From positions 1-33,643 of the forward strand of contig CAJWAO010000017.1 of NCBI GenBank assembly GCA_913020765.1: a stretch of DNA of 33,643 bases. Direction: 5' to 3'. Under the pieces are notes generated by a model, which worked only from the letters and a program-made list of their open reading frames with translations, was not told the origin of the DNA and did not search any database. The position numbers and the translations under genes were made by a program. Positions 16,742 to 25,331 of this stretch are shown here, piece by piece. Position 1 is the first letter of the stretch. Each line of letters opens with the position of its first letter. The stretch is from an uncultured Flavobacteriales bacterium. GTDB lineage: Bacteria > Bacteroidota > Bacteroidia > Flavobacteriales_D > Crocinitomicaceae.

Positions 16742-17923
16742 CTAAAAATAGGTCAATTTACGCCAGATAAATTCCAGAGGACCTTGTCTGTAGCGACTCA
16801 TTACCCAATTTGATAAGAGGAAAATTAGCGCCCAAACAAAAAGAACAACTCCCCATTGTTGAAGACGATCAAATTTTGCAAAATAACCGAAGCCATGCCC
16901 GTAAAAAATGAAGGTACAAACGATGGAGCTCATGATATAATTCGTAAAGGCCATTCGACCTACTTTTTTCAGTAAATATTGCAATCGAGTAGCGAAACCA
17001 ATTGTTGACCAGTATACCAAAATAGAAATATAGGATAAAGCCATAAAAAAAGAGGCAATGTAAGTGAATTGATGGCCAACAGTCATAGACCAAGCTCCTT
17101 CCCACAGGTATTCATATGAGAGAAATAAACCAGTAGCGGAAATAACCAAACCTGCAAATAAACAAACCAGTCCAAAACGCAAGTAATAAACCCTAGCTTT
17201 AATTGCCTGAAACCATTGCATTCTAAAGAGAAGAATACCTGTAATCATCATCGCAGAATAGCGCCATAAACCATCATAAAGGAATAAGGAGGTCTCAAGG
17301 TAGGATGCGGCTTGAGATCTAGCTTGCATTTGCCCCAGGTATGAACTCCGGTATGCTTGAATTTCTTTTATCATATTGCTTGATTCAGGAGTCCATATTC
17401 CACCATAAATTTCACCTAATTCTTTGGGAGACAGTGTTAAATAAGTCAATAGGTCCATAAAAATTGGAATCATAAAAAGAAGGAAGCCTACAATCACCAA
17501 ACGTTTTGAGCTCCAGTTTCGAATAAGAAAAACCAAACACCCACAAATTGCATAGGGGACCAAAATATCGCCCATCCAAATAAGGTGTGCGTGAAAGAGA
17601 CCAAAGCCCAACAGCAGGAACATTCTTTTGTAGTGGTATCCAATCGGTTTCAATCCTTTCTTCTCGATATTTCGAACAAATAACATCATTCCAGCACCAA
17701 ATAATATGGAGAACATACTCATGAACCGCATATCGGCAAAAAGAAAGGCAAAAGCGTGAAGCCATCCATTGATACCCTCAATACCAGCGCCAAGTGTGGG
17801 ATTAATATACGCGACCCCGATATGAGAAAAAGAGGTGATGTTCATGATCAAAATACCGAGTATGGCAATCCCTCGTATTAAATCGAGCGAATCAATTCTG
17901 TTCTGTGTAGGAGCTGCTTTCAT
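16742..17923 (-). CDS. DUF418-family multi-spanning membrane protein (YeiB-like)
   Basis: A 393-residue integral membrane protein with roughly ten hydrophobic segments. The N-terminal RIDSLDLIRGIAILGILIMN block is the hallmark of the DUF418/YeiB family, and the C-terminal half carries the conserved GRMAFTNYIMSSIVCTFIFY region. Related heparan-alpha-glucosaminide-acetyltransferase-like families transfer acyl groups across the membrane, but no activity is established for DUF418. It starts 11 bases after the EamA transporter gene, so DUF2911, EamA and DUF418 genes form one tight run. Family assignment is firm, function is not. Confidence 0.9.
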   Translation of the reverse strand: MKAAPTQNRIDSLDLIRGIAILGILIMNITSFSHIGVAYINPTLGAGIEGINGWLHAFAFLFADMRFMSMFSILFGAGMMLFVRNIEKKGLKPIGYHYKRMFLLLGFGLFHAHLIWMGDILVPYAICGCLVFLIRNWSSKRLVIVGFLLFMIPIFMDLLTYLTLSPKELGEIYGGIWTPESSNMIKEIQAYRSSYLGQMQARSQAASYLETSLFLYDGLWRYSAMMITGILLFRMQWFQAIKARVYYLRFGLVCLFAGLVISATGLFLSYEYLWEGAWSMTVGHQFTYIASFFMALSYISILVYWSTIGFATRLQYLLKKVGRMAFTNYIMSSIVCTFIFYGHGFGYFAKFDRLQQWGVVLFVWALIFLLSNWVMSRYRQGPLEFIWRKLTYF

Positions 17924-17934
17924 CGCTTGAATTT

Positions 17935-18834
17935 TCAGTGCAAAGTGCGCACTGTCTTTTTCTTTTGTTGATTCTTAATTACACCATTGGCAATGACCAC
18001 AAGAATGATCAAAATTGATCCTATGTAAAAATTGGATCCAAGCTGCTCGTGCTCTTTCAAAATAAAAATGGCCAAAATAATTGTGTATACCGGTTCAAGG
18101 TTGATACTCAAGGAAACCGTAAACGCACCGAGTCTCTTTACAATATCAATGGTTACTAAAAAAGCAAATGAGGTGCAAACAATCGCTAAAAACAAAAGCC
18201 AAAAGAAATCTGACATTGACATTACAAGCATCGTGGTATCCAGCTTACCTGTCAAAGCCATGAAGATAGTCAACCCAACAAAACCCATTGCAAGTTCATA
18301 CATGCTGATATGGGTAGAAGGCATCTCTTCCACAAATTTCGCATTTGATACTGCAAAAAATGCAGCTAAAAAAGCAGAAATACCGCCAGCCAAAACAGCC
18401 CAATATTCATCGGTAGAGAAATCCCCTGAGACAAAGTAAATACCTCCAACAACAACGAGTCCCAAAAGAAATTCTATCCATGAAAATTTTTTCTTCATAA
18501 TGATAGGCTCTAACCAAGCAACATGAAGTGTGGTTGTAGAAAGGCATAGTATCCCAAGGGATGCTGTAGATAGCTGAATTGAGACATAAAAAGTAACCCA
18601 GTGGGCCGCAACTACAAATCCAACAAAAGAAACCTTTAAAAACTGAGATTTTGGGATTCGCAAGACCCTCTTCTTATAAACGAGATAGAGCAATATAACG
18701 AATGAGGCAATCCCCACTCTATACCATACGATATACAGGGCCTCGAGGGAAATGAGTTTGCCTAAAATCCCAGTGAACCCCCATAAAAATATAATAAAGT
18801 GAAGTAAAAGATGGTACTTGTATTTGGTCAGCAC
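17935..18834 (-). CDS. EamA-family (drug/metabolite) transporter
   Basis: A 299-residue membrane protein with about ten hydrophobic segments in two homologous EamA halves. The first half begins LHFIIFLWGFTGILGKLISL. The second has the typical FAFLVTIDIVKRLGAFTVSL and LNLEPVYTIILAIFILKEHE with the conserved glutamate-proline near the end. The C-terminus is basic (KNQQKKKTVRTLH). Members export small metabolites or amino acids at the inner membrane; substrate cannot be told. It starts 3 bases after the DUF2911 gene and is 11 bases before the DUF418 gene, so it is part of an operon. Confidence 0.93.
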   Translation of the reverse strand: MLTKYKYHLLLHFIIFLWGFTGILGKLISLEALYIVWYRVGIASFVILLYLVYKKRVLRIPKSQFLKVSFVGFVVAAHWVTFYVSIQLSTASLGILCLSTTTLHVAWLEPIIMKKKFSWIEFLLGLVVVGGIYFVSGDFSTDEYWAVLAGGISAFLAAFFAVSNAKFVEEMPSTHISMYELAMGFVGLTIFMALTGKLDTTMLVMSMSDFFWLLFLAIVCTSFAFLVTIDIVKRLGAFTVSLSINLEPVYTIILAIFILKEHEQLGSNFYIGSILIILVVIANGVIKNQQKKKTVRTLH

Positions 18835-18837
18835 GTT

Positions 18838-19710
18838 CTATTTCTTTTTTTTCCATTCACTAATGGACTTTTCATTCATTTCGATATATCTCCGACTATC
18901 TGATTTTTTTGCCGACTCCAAAGAGAGCTCCGCAGATTCTATGGCTTCAGAATATTTGCCAATGCTTGCATAAAGCTCAGCTTGAACCCTTGTCATCCAG
19001 TAAGCCGATGTTCCACGGATCTCAATTGCCTTGGCAATCCAAACCAATGCCTTTTGAGCATCTAATCCCTCAGCCAAGTAGTATTTTGCTGATTTATAAT
19101 AATCAGAGGAGCTTGGTCCTGACATCACTGATTCAATACTTTTTAAGACTTGGCGCTCTGTCCCAAGTTCAAAAGGATAGCTTACTTTAATCTGATCCCA
19201 AGAAATATCTAGCGTTGCAGATTTTGTTCCAATATCATTAATGCTAATACTCATAGTCTCAACGGATAATGGTAAGGGTTTGACACTAGAATTTAGTCTG
19301 CACACGACTTTAGATTCCTCCCAAGTATCTGGGGTACCCCAATTACTGGTTTCATCGTAAAATATGAGCTCCCAGCTTTGCTCACCGGGGATGGCGAAAA
19401 GGGCATATTTACCTTGATAAACGGTGTCTTTCCCAAAATATACATCTCCCGAGACATCAATGGTCGAATTTTTATTTGCCCCCAAACGCCAAATTTTATT
19501 GTACGGAACAATATTACCGAAAACAATTCGCCCCCTTTTTGAAGGACGAGAATAGTCAAGGGTTATCTCGGTCAAACCTACAGTTTGGGTAAAGTTACAT
19601 CGAGGACTAAGCTCGGGTGTTTGAACCTGAGCGAAGGAGGTAAAAGCAAGCAAAATAAAAGAATAAAGAGCAACAAGGGATTTCCATTTTAGCAACATAG
19701 CTGAATTCAT
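18838..19710 (-). CDS. Exported DUF2911-domain protein with C-terminal helical repeat
   Basis: A 290-residue protein with a signal peptide (about 1-27, ending TSFAQ). The DUF2911 domain covers about 30-190, with the family features LTEITLDYSRPSKRGRIVFG, VPYNKIWRLGANKNST and YALFAIPGEQSWELIFY. The last 80 residues are helical, like a pair of TPR units (ALVWIAKAIEIRG, AYWMTRVQAELYASIGKYSEAIESAE). The family is common in Bacteroidota, exported, and has no known function. It heads a run with the EamA and DUF418 genes. A nearby alternative Met5 start would shorten the signal peptide only slightly. Confidence 0.9.
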   Translation of the reverse strand: MNSAMLLKWKSLVALYSFILLAFTSFAQVQTPELSPRCNFTQTVGLTEITLDYSRPSKRGRIVFGNIVPYNKIWRLGANKNSTIDVSGDVYFGKDTVYQGKYALFAIPGEQSWELIFYDETSNWGTPDTWEESKVVCRLNSSVKPLPLSVETMSISINDIGTKSATLDISWDQIKVSYPFELGTERQVLKSIESVMSGPSSSDYYKSAKYYLAEGLDAQKALVWIAKAIEIRGTSAYWMTRVQAELYASIGKYSEAIESAELSLESAKKSDSRRYIEMNEKSISEWKKKK

Positions 19711-19847
19711 TTTCTGATTTTTAAAAATTACTTCTGTAAATGTAAGACCTATCGAATAGATATTAACAATCTAGTATGGTAAAAATTATTTTCATTCATT
19801 TAAAAGGCTGTCAAAATATTTAAATTTAAGTACTTAAGGACCATGCC

Positions 19848-20201
19848 ATGGATGAAATTGGAGATAATAGAGAGGAGTTAGATGAAGAATTAGAGCGGTT
19901 TATTACTCTACTGAATCAGCTACTTCCACATTACCATTCTCTTTTAAAAAAAGAAGAGTTAGATAGCGATGAAAAAACCCGTCTAGGCGAGATTGAGCAC
20001 TACTTAATTGGGGTGAATTCTAAAATTATGGAGATAAAAGGGAAGCTTGAACAAGACGTATTTGGACGTTCAATTGACAGATATTATAAGCTCAAAGATT
20101 TAGCATACGGAGGCGACCCGCATTCAAAATTAAAACTGGAAAAAATGCGCGAAGAACTCACAGAATCGCTGAAGGCCGGAGAGCTAATCAACTTTAATTA
20201 A
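19848..20201 (+). CDS. Small acidic helical protein of unknown function
   Basis: A 117-residue protein that I do not recognise. It is almost entirely predicted helix with charged heptad-like stretches (ELDEELERFITLLNQLLPHY, EKTRLGEIEHYLIGVNSKI, HSKLKLEKMREELTES), no signal peptide and no Cys. It is likely cytoplasmic and may form a helical hairpin or dimer. It lies 34 bases upstream of gpsA on the same strand and may be co-transcribed. A TAAATTTA element at 19821-19828 could be its -7 box, 19 bases before the ATG. Coding is supported by its length in an otherwise open region and its placement. Confidence 0.6.
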   Translation: MDEIGDNREELDEELERFITLLNQLLPHYHSLLKKEELDSDEKTRLGEIEHYLIGVNSKIMEIKGKLEQDVFGRSIDRYYKLKDLAYGGDPHSKLKLEKMREELTESLKAGELINFN

Positions 20202-20223
20202 AGACTTCCTTTCAAGATTATAC

Positions 20224-20231
20224 TAATTTTA
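20224..20231 (+). promoter_or_regulatory. Possible -7 element of gpsA (TAATTTTA, one mismatch)
   Basis: Seven of eight positions match TAnnTTTG, and the gap to the gpsA ATG is exactly 4 bases (CAGC), as at thyA, pepT and two other genes. gpsA may also be read from upstream. Confidence 0.4.
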
Positions 20232-20235
20232 CAGC

Positions 20236-21240
20236 ATGGAAACAGGTCGTAATTCACGAATCCTCGTTGTTGGTGGAGGAAGTTGGGCAACTGCGCTTAT
20301 TAAAATTCTAAGCCAAAATGTGAATAGTATATCTTGGTGGATGCGGGATGAATCTGCCATTGAGCATCTTAAATTACATTCCCATAATCCAAAATATCTG
20401 CAGTCTACGGAGTTCGATATGGAAAACATCACTATTTCCTCCGACCTAAATACGCTAATTGATGGTGCTGAAATAATTATAATTGCCGTTCCCTCTGCTT
20501 TTGTTCACGCTACCTTTAAAAAAATTACGGGTGAAGCATTGCACGGTAAATTTATTTTCTCAGCATTGAAAGGAATGATTCCCGAAATGAATGTAATCCC
20601 AGCGCGTTATTTGCATAAAAACTTTGGCATACCCTATTCGAAAATTGGCATCATCTGCGGGCCATGTCATGCCGAAGAGGTTGCAATGGAAAGACTTTCA
20701 TATTTAACAGTTGCATGCTCCGAAATATCCGTAGCAAATGAAATGGCCAAACAATTAGAATGCAGGTATATTAAGGCCTCGGTATCTGATGACTTATTTG
20801 GTACCGAATTCTCCGCAATTTTAAAGAATGTTTATGCGCTTGCCACAGGTATTTCCGCAGGTTTAGGCTACGGAGATAACTTTCAGGCAGTATTAATTTC
20901 TAATTCAATTCGGGAAATAGAAAAATTTATCGATGCGCTTCACCCGATACATAGAGACACTAAAACAAGTGCCTATCTCGGAGATCTTCTGGTTACAGCT
21001 TATTCTAAATTCTCAAGAAATAGAACATTTGGTTTCATGATAGGAAAAGGTTACTCAGTAAAAGCCGCCCAGCTAGAAATGAATATGGTTGCAGAGGGTT
21101 ACTATGCAGTCAAATCTTTACACGCAATAAAAAAAGAATTTGAGGTAGACATGCCCATATTGGACTATGTTTACAATGTCTTGTATGCACGTAAATCGCC
21201 CAAAAAAGGGTTACACTTTTTAACGGAAAAATTAGATTAA
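20236..21240 (+). CDS. gpsA: NAD(P)H-dependent glycerol-3-phosphate dehydrogenase
   Basis: A 334-residue GpsA. The Rossmann motif is GGGSWATAL (13-21), followed by the substrate lysine in ALKG (Lys112), CGPCHAEEVA (141-150) and the catalytic Lys197 in FSAILKNVYALATGISAGLG. The late RNRTFG contributes to phosphate binding. It reduces dihydroxyacetone phosphate to sn-glycerol-3-phosphate, the backbone of phospholipids, in the cytoplasm. Its TAA overlaps the ATG of the aspartate kinase gene by one base, so translation of the two is coupled although the pathways are unrelated. Confidence 0.96.
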   Translation: METGRNSRILVVGGGSWATALIKILSQNVNSISWWMRDESAIEHLKLHSHNPKYLQSTEFDMENITISSDLNTLIDGAEIIIIAVPSAFVHATFKKITGEALHGKFIFSALKGMIPEMNVIPARYLHKNFGIPYSKIGIICGPCHAEEVAMERLSYLTVACSEISVANEMAKQLECRYIKASVSDDLFGTEFSAILKNVYALATGISAGLGYGDNFQAVLISNSIREIEKFIDALHPIHRDTKTSAYLGDLLVTAYSKFSRNRTFGFMIGKGYSVKAAQLEMNMVAEGYYAVKSLHAIKKEFEVDMPILDYVYNVLYARKSPKKGLHFLTEKLD

Positions 21241-22532
21241 TGAAGCCAATAAACGATTCGATTCTCGTTTTCAAATTTGGAGGTGCATCTGTTAAAAGTG
21301 CGGAGGCCATAAACAATGTCATCAATATTTTAAAGCTTTACAAAAATCGAAAAATCGTCGTTGTTGTTTCTGCAATGGGAAAAACAACCAATCAATTGGA
21401 AAGTCTTTTTGAAGCGACGCTAAATGAAGAATACGACTTATTTATTTCACAAAAAGATGCACTGTATGACTTCCATATTGACATGATCAACATACTTTTT
21501 TCGGGCCAAGCATGTGAAACTATCAAACATAAAATAGACCTTATATTTGATGACATTACCGCATTTTACCAAAAGCAGAGTGATCATTCAAAAAGCCAGC
21601 GCTATGATGCCTTCATTTCTTTTGGAGAGCATTTATCTAGTCTCATCCTTCAATTCAAAATAGAGCAGGACCTCGAGGAAAGCCAATGGTCAGATGCTCG
21701 AAAGCTGGTTAAAACAGATGACCAGTTTCAAAAGGCGAACGTGAATTGGCAAAAATCTATTGAATTGATTAAAAATCACTGCCTTGGAGCTTTAGAGGCT
21801 AACAGAATTATCGTTACACAAGGATTCATATCCTCTAACAATTTGGGAGAAACGACAACATTGGGAAGAGAAGGTTCAGATTACAGCGCAGGCATTTTTG
21901 CACATGCATTGGATGCTGAATCTGTCACAATTTGGAAAGATGTACCTGGAATGCTTAATGCAGATCCAAAATTCTTCGAGAACACACAGAAATTAGATCG
22001 AATATCCTTTAGAGAAGCCATTGAATTATCCTATTACGGTGCAAGTGTAATTCATCCCAAGACATTAAAACCACTTCAAAATAAGCAAATACCACTTTAT
22101 GTTAAGTCATTTATGAATCCAACGGCCGAGGGGACGACAATCGATGTTGACACATCAAATGACCATATGATTCCATCTTTTATCTTTAAAAAAAATCAGG
22201 TCCTCTTTTCAATTACACCAAAAGACTTTTCCTTTTTGATTGAGGCAAACTTAAGCGATATCTTCCTAAAACTTTCAGAGGCCGAGGTAGAAATAAATAT
22301 TATGCAAAATTCAGCATTGAGTTTTTCTTTTTTGGTGGACTACGATAAGAACCAAATCAGAGCCATTATAGAGCAACTAAGTCCATCTTATGAGGTCAAA
22401 TACAATACTGAGTTAGAACTAGTAACCGTGAGGCACTACGATAAAAAAACAAACGATTTCGTTTGCAAAGGGAAAAAAATATTGCTCCAACAAAGAACAA
22501 GAAAGACAGCGAGATTTGTTTTAGGAAAGTAA
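21240..22532 (+). CDS. lysC: Aspartate kinase (monofunctional)
   Basis: A 430-residue amino-acid kinase. It has the N-terminal VFKFGGASVKSAEAI (10-24) with the phosphate-binding lysine, SFGEHLSS, GFISSNNLGETTTLGREGSDYS for aspartate and ATP binding, and VIHPKTLKPLQNKQIPLYV. A weakly conserved regulatory part follows (about 310-430), expected to be a pair of ACT domains. It phosphorylates aspartate, the first step toward lysine, methionine and threonine. It is not fused to homoserine dehydrogenase. The regulatory part is quite diverged, so the end product that inhibits it cannot be told. It is coupled to gpsA through a one-base overlap. Confidence 0.93.
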   Translation: MKPINDSILVFKFGGASVKSAEAINNVINILKLYKNRKIVVVVSAMGKTTNQLESLFEATLNEEYDLFISQKDALYDFHIDMINILFSGQACETIKHKIDLIFDDITAFYQKQSDHSKSQRYDAFISFGEHLSSLILQFKIEQDLEESQWSDARKLVKTDDQFQKANVNWQKSIELIKNHCLGALEANRIIVTQGFISSNNLGETTTLGREGSDYSAGIFAHALDAESVTIWKDVPGMLNADPKFFENTQKLDRISFREAIELSYYGASVIHPKTLKPLQNKQIPLYVKSFMNPTAEGTTIDVDTSNDHMIPSFIFKKNQVLFSITPKDFSFLIEANLSDIFLKLSEAEVEINIMQNSALSFSFLVDYDKNQIRAIIEQLSPSYEVKYNTELELVTVRHYDKKTNDFVCKGKKILLQQRTRKTARFVLGK

Positions 22533-22539
22533 AAATACC

Positions 22540-22573
22540 CCCTATTAGGTATACACGATGTATACATATAGGG
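22540..22573 (+). promoter_or_regulatory. Nested inverted repeat, candidate metal-regulator operator
   Basis: The inner arms GTATACA (22549-22555) and TGTATAC (22559-22565) are a perfect 7-3-7 repeat; outer arms CCCTAT (22540-22545) and ATAGGG (22568-22573) extend it with a one-base offset. It ends one base before the -7 box at 22575, where a bound repressor would block RNA polymerase. The context, a metal-ion importer, suggests a DtxR/MntR-, Fur- or Zur-type regulator, but the sequence does not tell which. Confidence 0.6.
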
Positions 22574-22574
22574 T

Positions 22575-22582
22575 TATATTTG
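22575..22582 (+). promoter_or_regulatory. -7 promoter element of the metal importer operon (TATATTTG)
   Basis: A perfect TAnnTTTG box directly downstream of the inverted repeat. Transcription would start near 22586-22588, giving a leader of about 115 bases before the ATG at 22702, much longer than for other genes here. No TTG at -33 is evident, so activation or an alternative start is possible. Confidence 0.6.
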
Positions 22583-22701
22583 CAGACTACATTTAAATTT
22601 TAAGGTGTCTAGAAGCACTTTGTAATTTGGATAAAAACATAAATAGTATCCTGTTCTGTGTGTATTACTACAAACAGAAAAATCAAAGAATTAAAAAGAA
22701 A

Positions 22702-23628
22702 ATGAAACTAAGAAAATATATCCCCGTCGGTTTTTTCATCTTAATCATTGGTCTCTTATTGAGTTGCGGAGACAATAAACCATTAAGCGAAAAGAAAACG
22801 GTTATTTGTACAACAAATGTAATTGCCGATGCAATAAGTAATATTCTCCCCCCAGATTTTGAGGTTAAATCTTTAATGGGACCTGGAGTAGATCCGCACA
22901 CCTACAAAAGCAAAACCTCAGAAATAAAAAACATGAAAAATGCTGATGTAATTGTATACAATGGAATCGACTTTGAGTCGAATTTAATCGATGCCATCGA
23001 AGAAATTGGAAAATCAGGATTTGTAATTAGTTTAGGTGATCTTGTTCCCAAAGATAGGTTAAGAAAAACGACAGATTTTGGCTCTGCTTATGATCCTCAT
23101 TTTTGGCACGATGTGAATCTTTTTTCAACATCAGTGAGTATAGCCGGTAGTCAATTATCCGTGAAATTTCCAGATTCAAAAAATTACATTGACTCCGCCA
23201 CAAACTCTTACACCAAAAAATTACTTGAGACCGAAAGTTATGTCCGTAGTGAAATAGCAAAAATACCAAGCAACGCCAGGGTGTTAATTACTGCACACGA
23301 TGCATTTGGTTACTTTGGAAGATCTTTTGGAATTGAGGTCAAAGGAATACAGGGCATTTCTACTGCCTCGGATATTTCGATAAGAGGAATTACAGAGCTG
23401 ACTGACTTCATAGTTTCGCGCGGTATTCCAGCAATATTTGTTGAAAATTCAGTTTCACAAAAAAACATTAAATCCGTCATTGAAGGATGCCAATCCAAAG
23501 GATTAAACTTGTCCATTGGAGGCACTTTATATAGTGACGGTTTGGGGGATACTGAAAGTGGTGCTGATACGTATATAAAAATGATCAGAAAAAATACAAA
23601 TGCTATTGTCGGCGGATTAGGAAAATGA
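22702..23628 (+). CDS. Metal-ion ABC transporter substrate-binding lipoprotein (TroA/ZnuA family)
   Basis: A 308-residue lipoprotein from the ATG at 22702. A TTG at 22627 in frame would put 25 extra residues before the signal peptide and is unlikely. The signal peptide ends in the lipobox LLSC with Cys22. Metal ligands are His66 (VDPHTYK), His133 (DPHFWH), His199 (TAHDAFGYF) and Asp279 (LYSDGLG), the three-His-one-Asp set that I recall for Treponema TroA, with nearly identical numbering. The His-rich loop of proteobacterial ZnuA is absent. It captures Mn2+, Zn2+ or Fe2+ in the periplasm for the ATPase and permeases downstream. Its TGA overlaps the ATPase start by 4 bases. Confidence 0.92.
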   Translation: MKLRKYIPVGFFILIIGLLLSCGDNKPLSEKKTVICTTNVIADAISNILPPDFEVKSLMGPGVDPHTYKSKTSEIKNMKNADVIVYNGIDFESNLIDAIEEIGKSGFVISLGDLVPKDRLRKTTDFGSAYDPHFWHDVNLFSTSVSIAGSQLSVKFPDSKNYIDSATNSYTKKLLETESYVRSEIAKIPSNARVLITAHDAFGYFGRSFGIEVKGIQGISTASDISIRGITELTDFIVSRGIPAIFVENSVSQKNIKSVIEGCQSKGLNLSIGGTLYSDGLGDTESGADTYIKMIRKNTNAIVGGLGK

Positions 23629-24413
23629 TTAAAAAAGAGCACAGCCCCATACTTGAAGTTCATGACTTGACCGTTACCTATGACAGCAAACCTGCTCTTT
23701 ACAATGCTAGCTTTGGTATACCGAAAGGAAGTATGGTGGGATTGGTTGGGCCGAATGGCGCTGGAAAATCTACCTTACTTAAGGCGCTTATGGAGCTTGT
23801 ACCACATTCAAATGGATACGTGAAATTTTTTAATGAGAATTTGGATTCGGTAAGAAAAAAGATTGCCTACGTTCCACAAAAAGAATCGGTTGATTGGGAT
23901 TTTCCCGCAACTGTTTTTGATATCGTAGAAATGGGACGTTATGGAAATAAAAGTCTTTTTAAAAGGTTAAACAAAGAGGACAAGGAAATTGCGAAAGAAG
24001 CGCTGGCTGAGGTGAAAATGCTAGAGTATGCTGATAGGCACATTTCAGAACTTTCAGGAGGACAGCAGCAAAGAGTTTTTATAGCGAGGGCGTTGGCTCA
24101 GAAAGCGGATATCTACCTGATGGATGAGCCTTTTGCCGGAGTTGATGTAGCCAGTGAGAAAACAATTGTCAATATTCTAGTGCAACTTCAAAATGAAGGT
24201 AAAACGATTTTTGTTGTTCATCATAATTTACAAACCGCCGTGGAATATTTCGATTGGATGATTTTAATCAACAAGAACATTGTCGCAAGCGGTCCAACAA
24301 AAGATGTTTTTACACCCGAATTACTTCAAAAAACATATGATGGAAATCTAACAACACTGGAACAAATTGGGCAAGTAATCCAAAATAAACAATTCTCAAC
24401 AAGAAAATCATAA
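23625..24413 (+). CDS. Metal-ion ABC transporter ATP-binding protein (TroB/MntB-like)
   Basis: A 262-residue ABC ATPase. It has Walker A GPNGAGKST (42-50), Q-loop Gln85 in YVPQ, signature LSGGQQQR (143-150), Walker B IYLMDEP (163-169) and the switch histidine in VVHHN (His199 or His200). It powers import of the divalent metal ion delivered by the upstream lipoprotein. It overlaps the lipoprotein gene by 4 bases, and its stop directly abuts the first permease ATG, so the four genes read as one operon. Confidence 0.95.
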   Translation: MIKKEHSPILEVHDLTVTYDSKPALYNASFGIPKGSMVGLVGPNGAGKSTLLKALMELVPHSNGYVKFFNENLDSVRKKIAYVPQKESVDWDFPATVFDIVEMGRYGNKSLFKRLNKEDKEIAKEALAEVKMLEYADRHISELSGGQQQRVFIARALAQKADIYLMDEPFAGVDVASEKTIVNILVQLQNEGKTIFVVHHNLQTAVEYFDWMILINKNIVASGPTKDVFTPELLQKTYDGNLTTLEQIGQVIQNKQFSTRKS

Positions 24414-25331
24414 ATGGATTTTTGGAGTGACTTTTTATATTTCTTTTCATTTCAAGATACAAACATTAATAATGTTTTAATAGGTACCTCTGTGCTCGGT
24501 TTTACCTGTGGCATCGTAAGTGTTTTGGTCGTTTTAAGTAAAAAAGCACTCATCGTAGATGCCATATCACACGCCGTTTTACCAGGTATTTGCATAGGAT
24601 TTATGTTTACAGGTGTTAAAAACCCCATCTATTTAAGTATTGGAGGAATGGCTGCAGGAGCAGCCGCTGTGTATTTGGTTGATTGGATTTCTCGAATTTC
24701 TCGGATTAAAAAAGATGCATCAATTGCCATTTCATTATCCGTTTTATTCAGCTTTGGAGTGATTCTATTAAATATTATTCAACATTCAGGGAACAGCAAT
24801 CAAAGTGGTTTAACAGATTTTCTTTTTGGAAAAGCCGCCACAATAATTGAATCCGACTTATATCTATTCTTAGCCGTTTTTACTCTTGTGATCTTCATAC
24901 TTACAGTCTTTTATCAACATCTAAAAATAGCTCTTTTTGATGCTGGTTTTGCCAAAACAATTGGTCTTAGCGAAAGGTTATCTCAAGGGTTAATATCCGG
25001 TCTGGTCATCATCAGTACTGCTGTTGGCATTCAAACCGTAGGTATTATTTTAATGAGTGCACTACTCATTTCACCTGCCTCAGCCGCGCTTTTTTGGACC
25101 AATAATTTTAAAAAAGCAATTTTAATATCTGGTTCATTTGCAACTTTAAGCAGTGTTTTGGGTGTTTTTATTTCCTTTTTATCAGCAGACATGCCCACAG
25201 GCCCATGGATTATCGTTGTGCTTTCAGGTTTTGCTTTATTTTCAGCATTTTTCTCGAAAAAAGGAATTATCACAAAAAAATTAAGGGCAAAAATGGATGA
25301 TTCGTATAATTTATCGGAAAAAGAAAATTAA
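24414..25331 (+). CDS. Metal-ion ABC transporter permease 1 (ABC-3 family, TroC-like)
   Basis: A 305-residue inner-membrane permease with about eight hydrophobic segments. The ABC-3 hallmark is VVLSKKALIVDAISHAVLPGICIGFMF (about 40-66), with the conserved DAISHAVLPG, and later GIQTVGIILMSALLISPASAA. The C-terminus is basic and charged, reaching into the cytoplasm (KLRAKMDDSYNLSEKEN). It forms the membrane channel together with the second permease. The ATG follows the ATPase stop with no gap, and its own end overlaps the next ATG by one base. Confidence 0.93.
   Translation: MDFWSDFLYFFSFQDTNINNVLIGTSVLGFTCGIVSVLVVLSKKALIVDAISHAVLPGICIGFMFTGVKNPIYLSIGGMAAGAAAVYLVDWISRISRIKKDASIAISLSVLFSFGVILLNIIQHSGNSNQSGLTDFLFGKAATIIESDLYLFLAVFTLVIFILTVFYQHLKIALFDAGFAKTIGLSERLSQGLISGLVIISTAVGIQTVGIILMSALLISPASAALFWTNNFKKAILISGSFATLSSVLGVFISFLSADMPTGPWIIVVLSGFALFSAFFSKKGIITKKLRAKMDDSYNLSEKEN

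Noticed and set aside
20192-20203. Perfect 12-base palindrome CTTTAATTAAAG over the stop of the small helical protein gene
   Set aside because: No loop for a stable RNA hairpin, no T-run, and composition typical of local AT-richness.
22627-22701. TTG start 25 codons upstream of the metal-binding lipoprotein
   Set aside because: It would bury the lipoprotein signal peptide behind a charged, Tyr-rich segment; the ATG at 22702 gives a standard signal peptide and lipobox.
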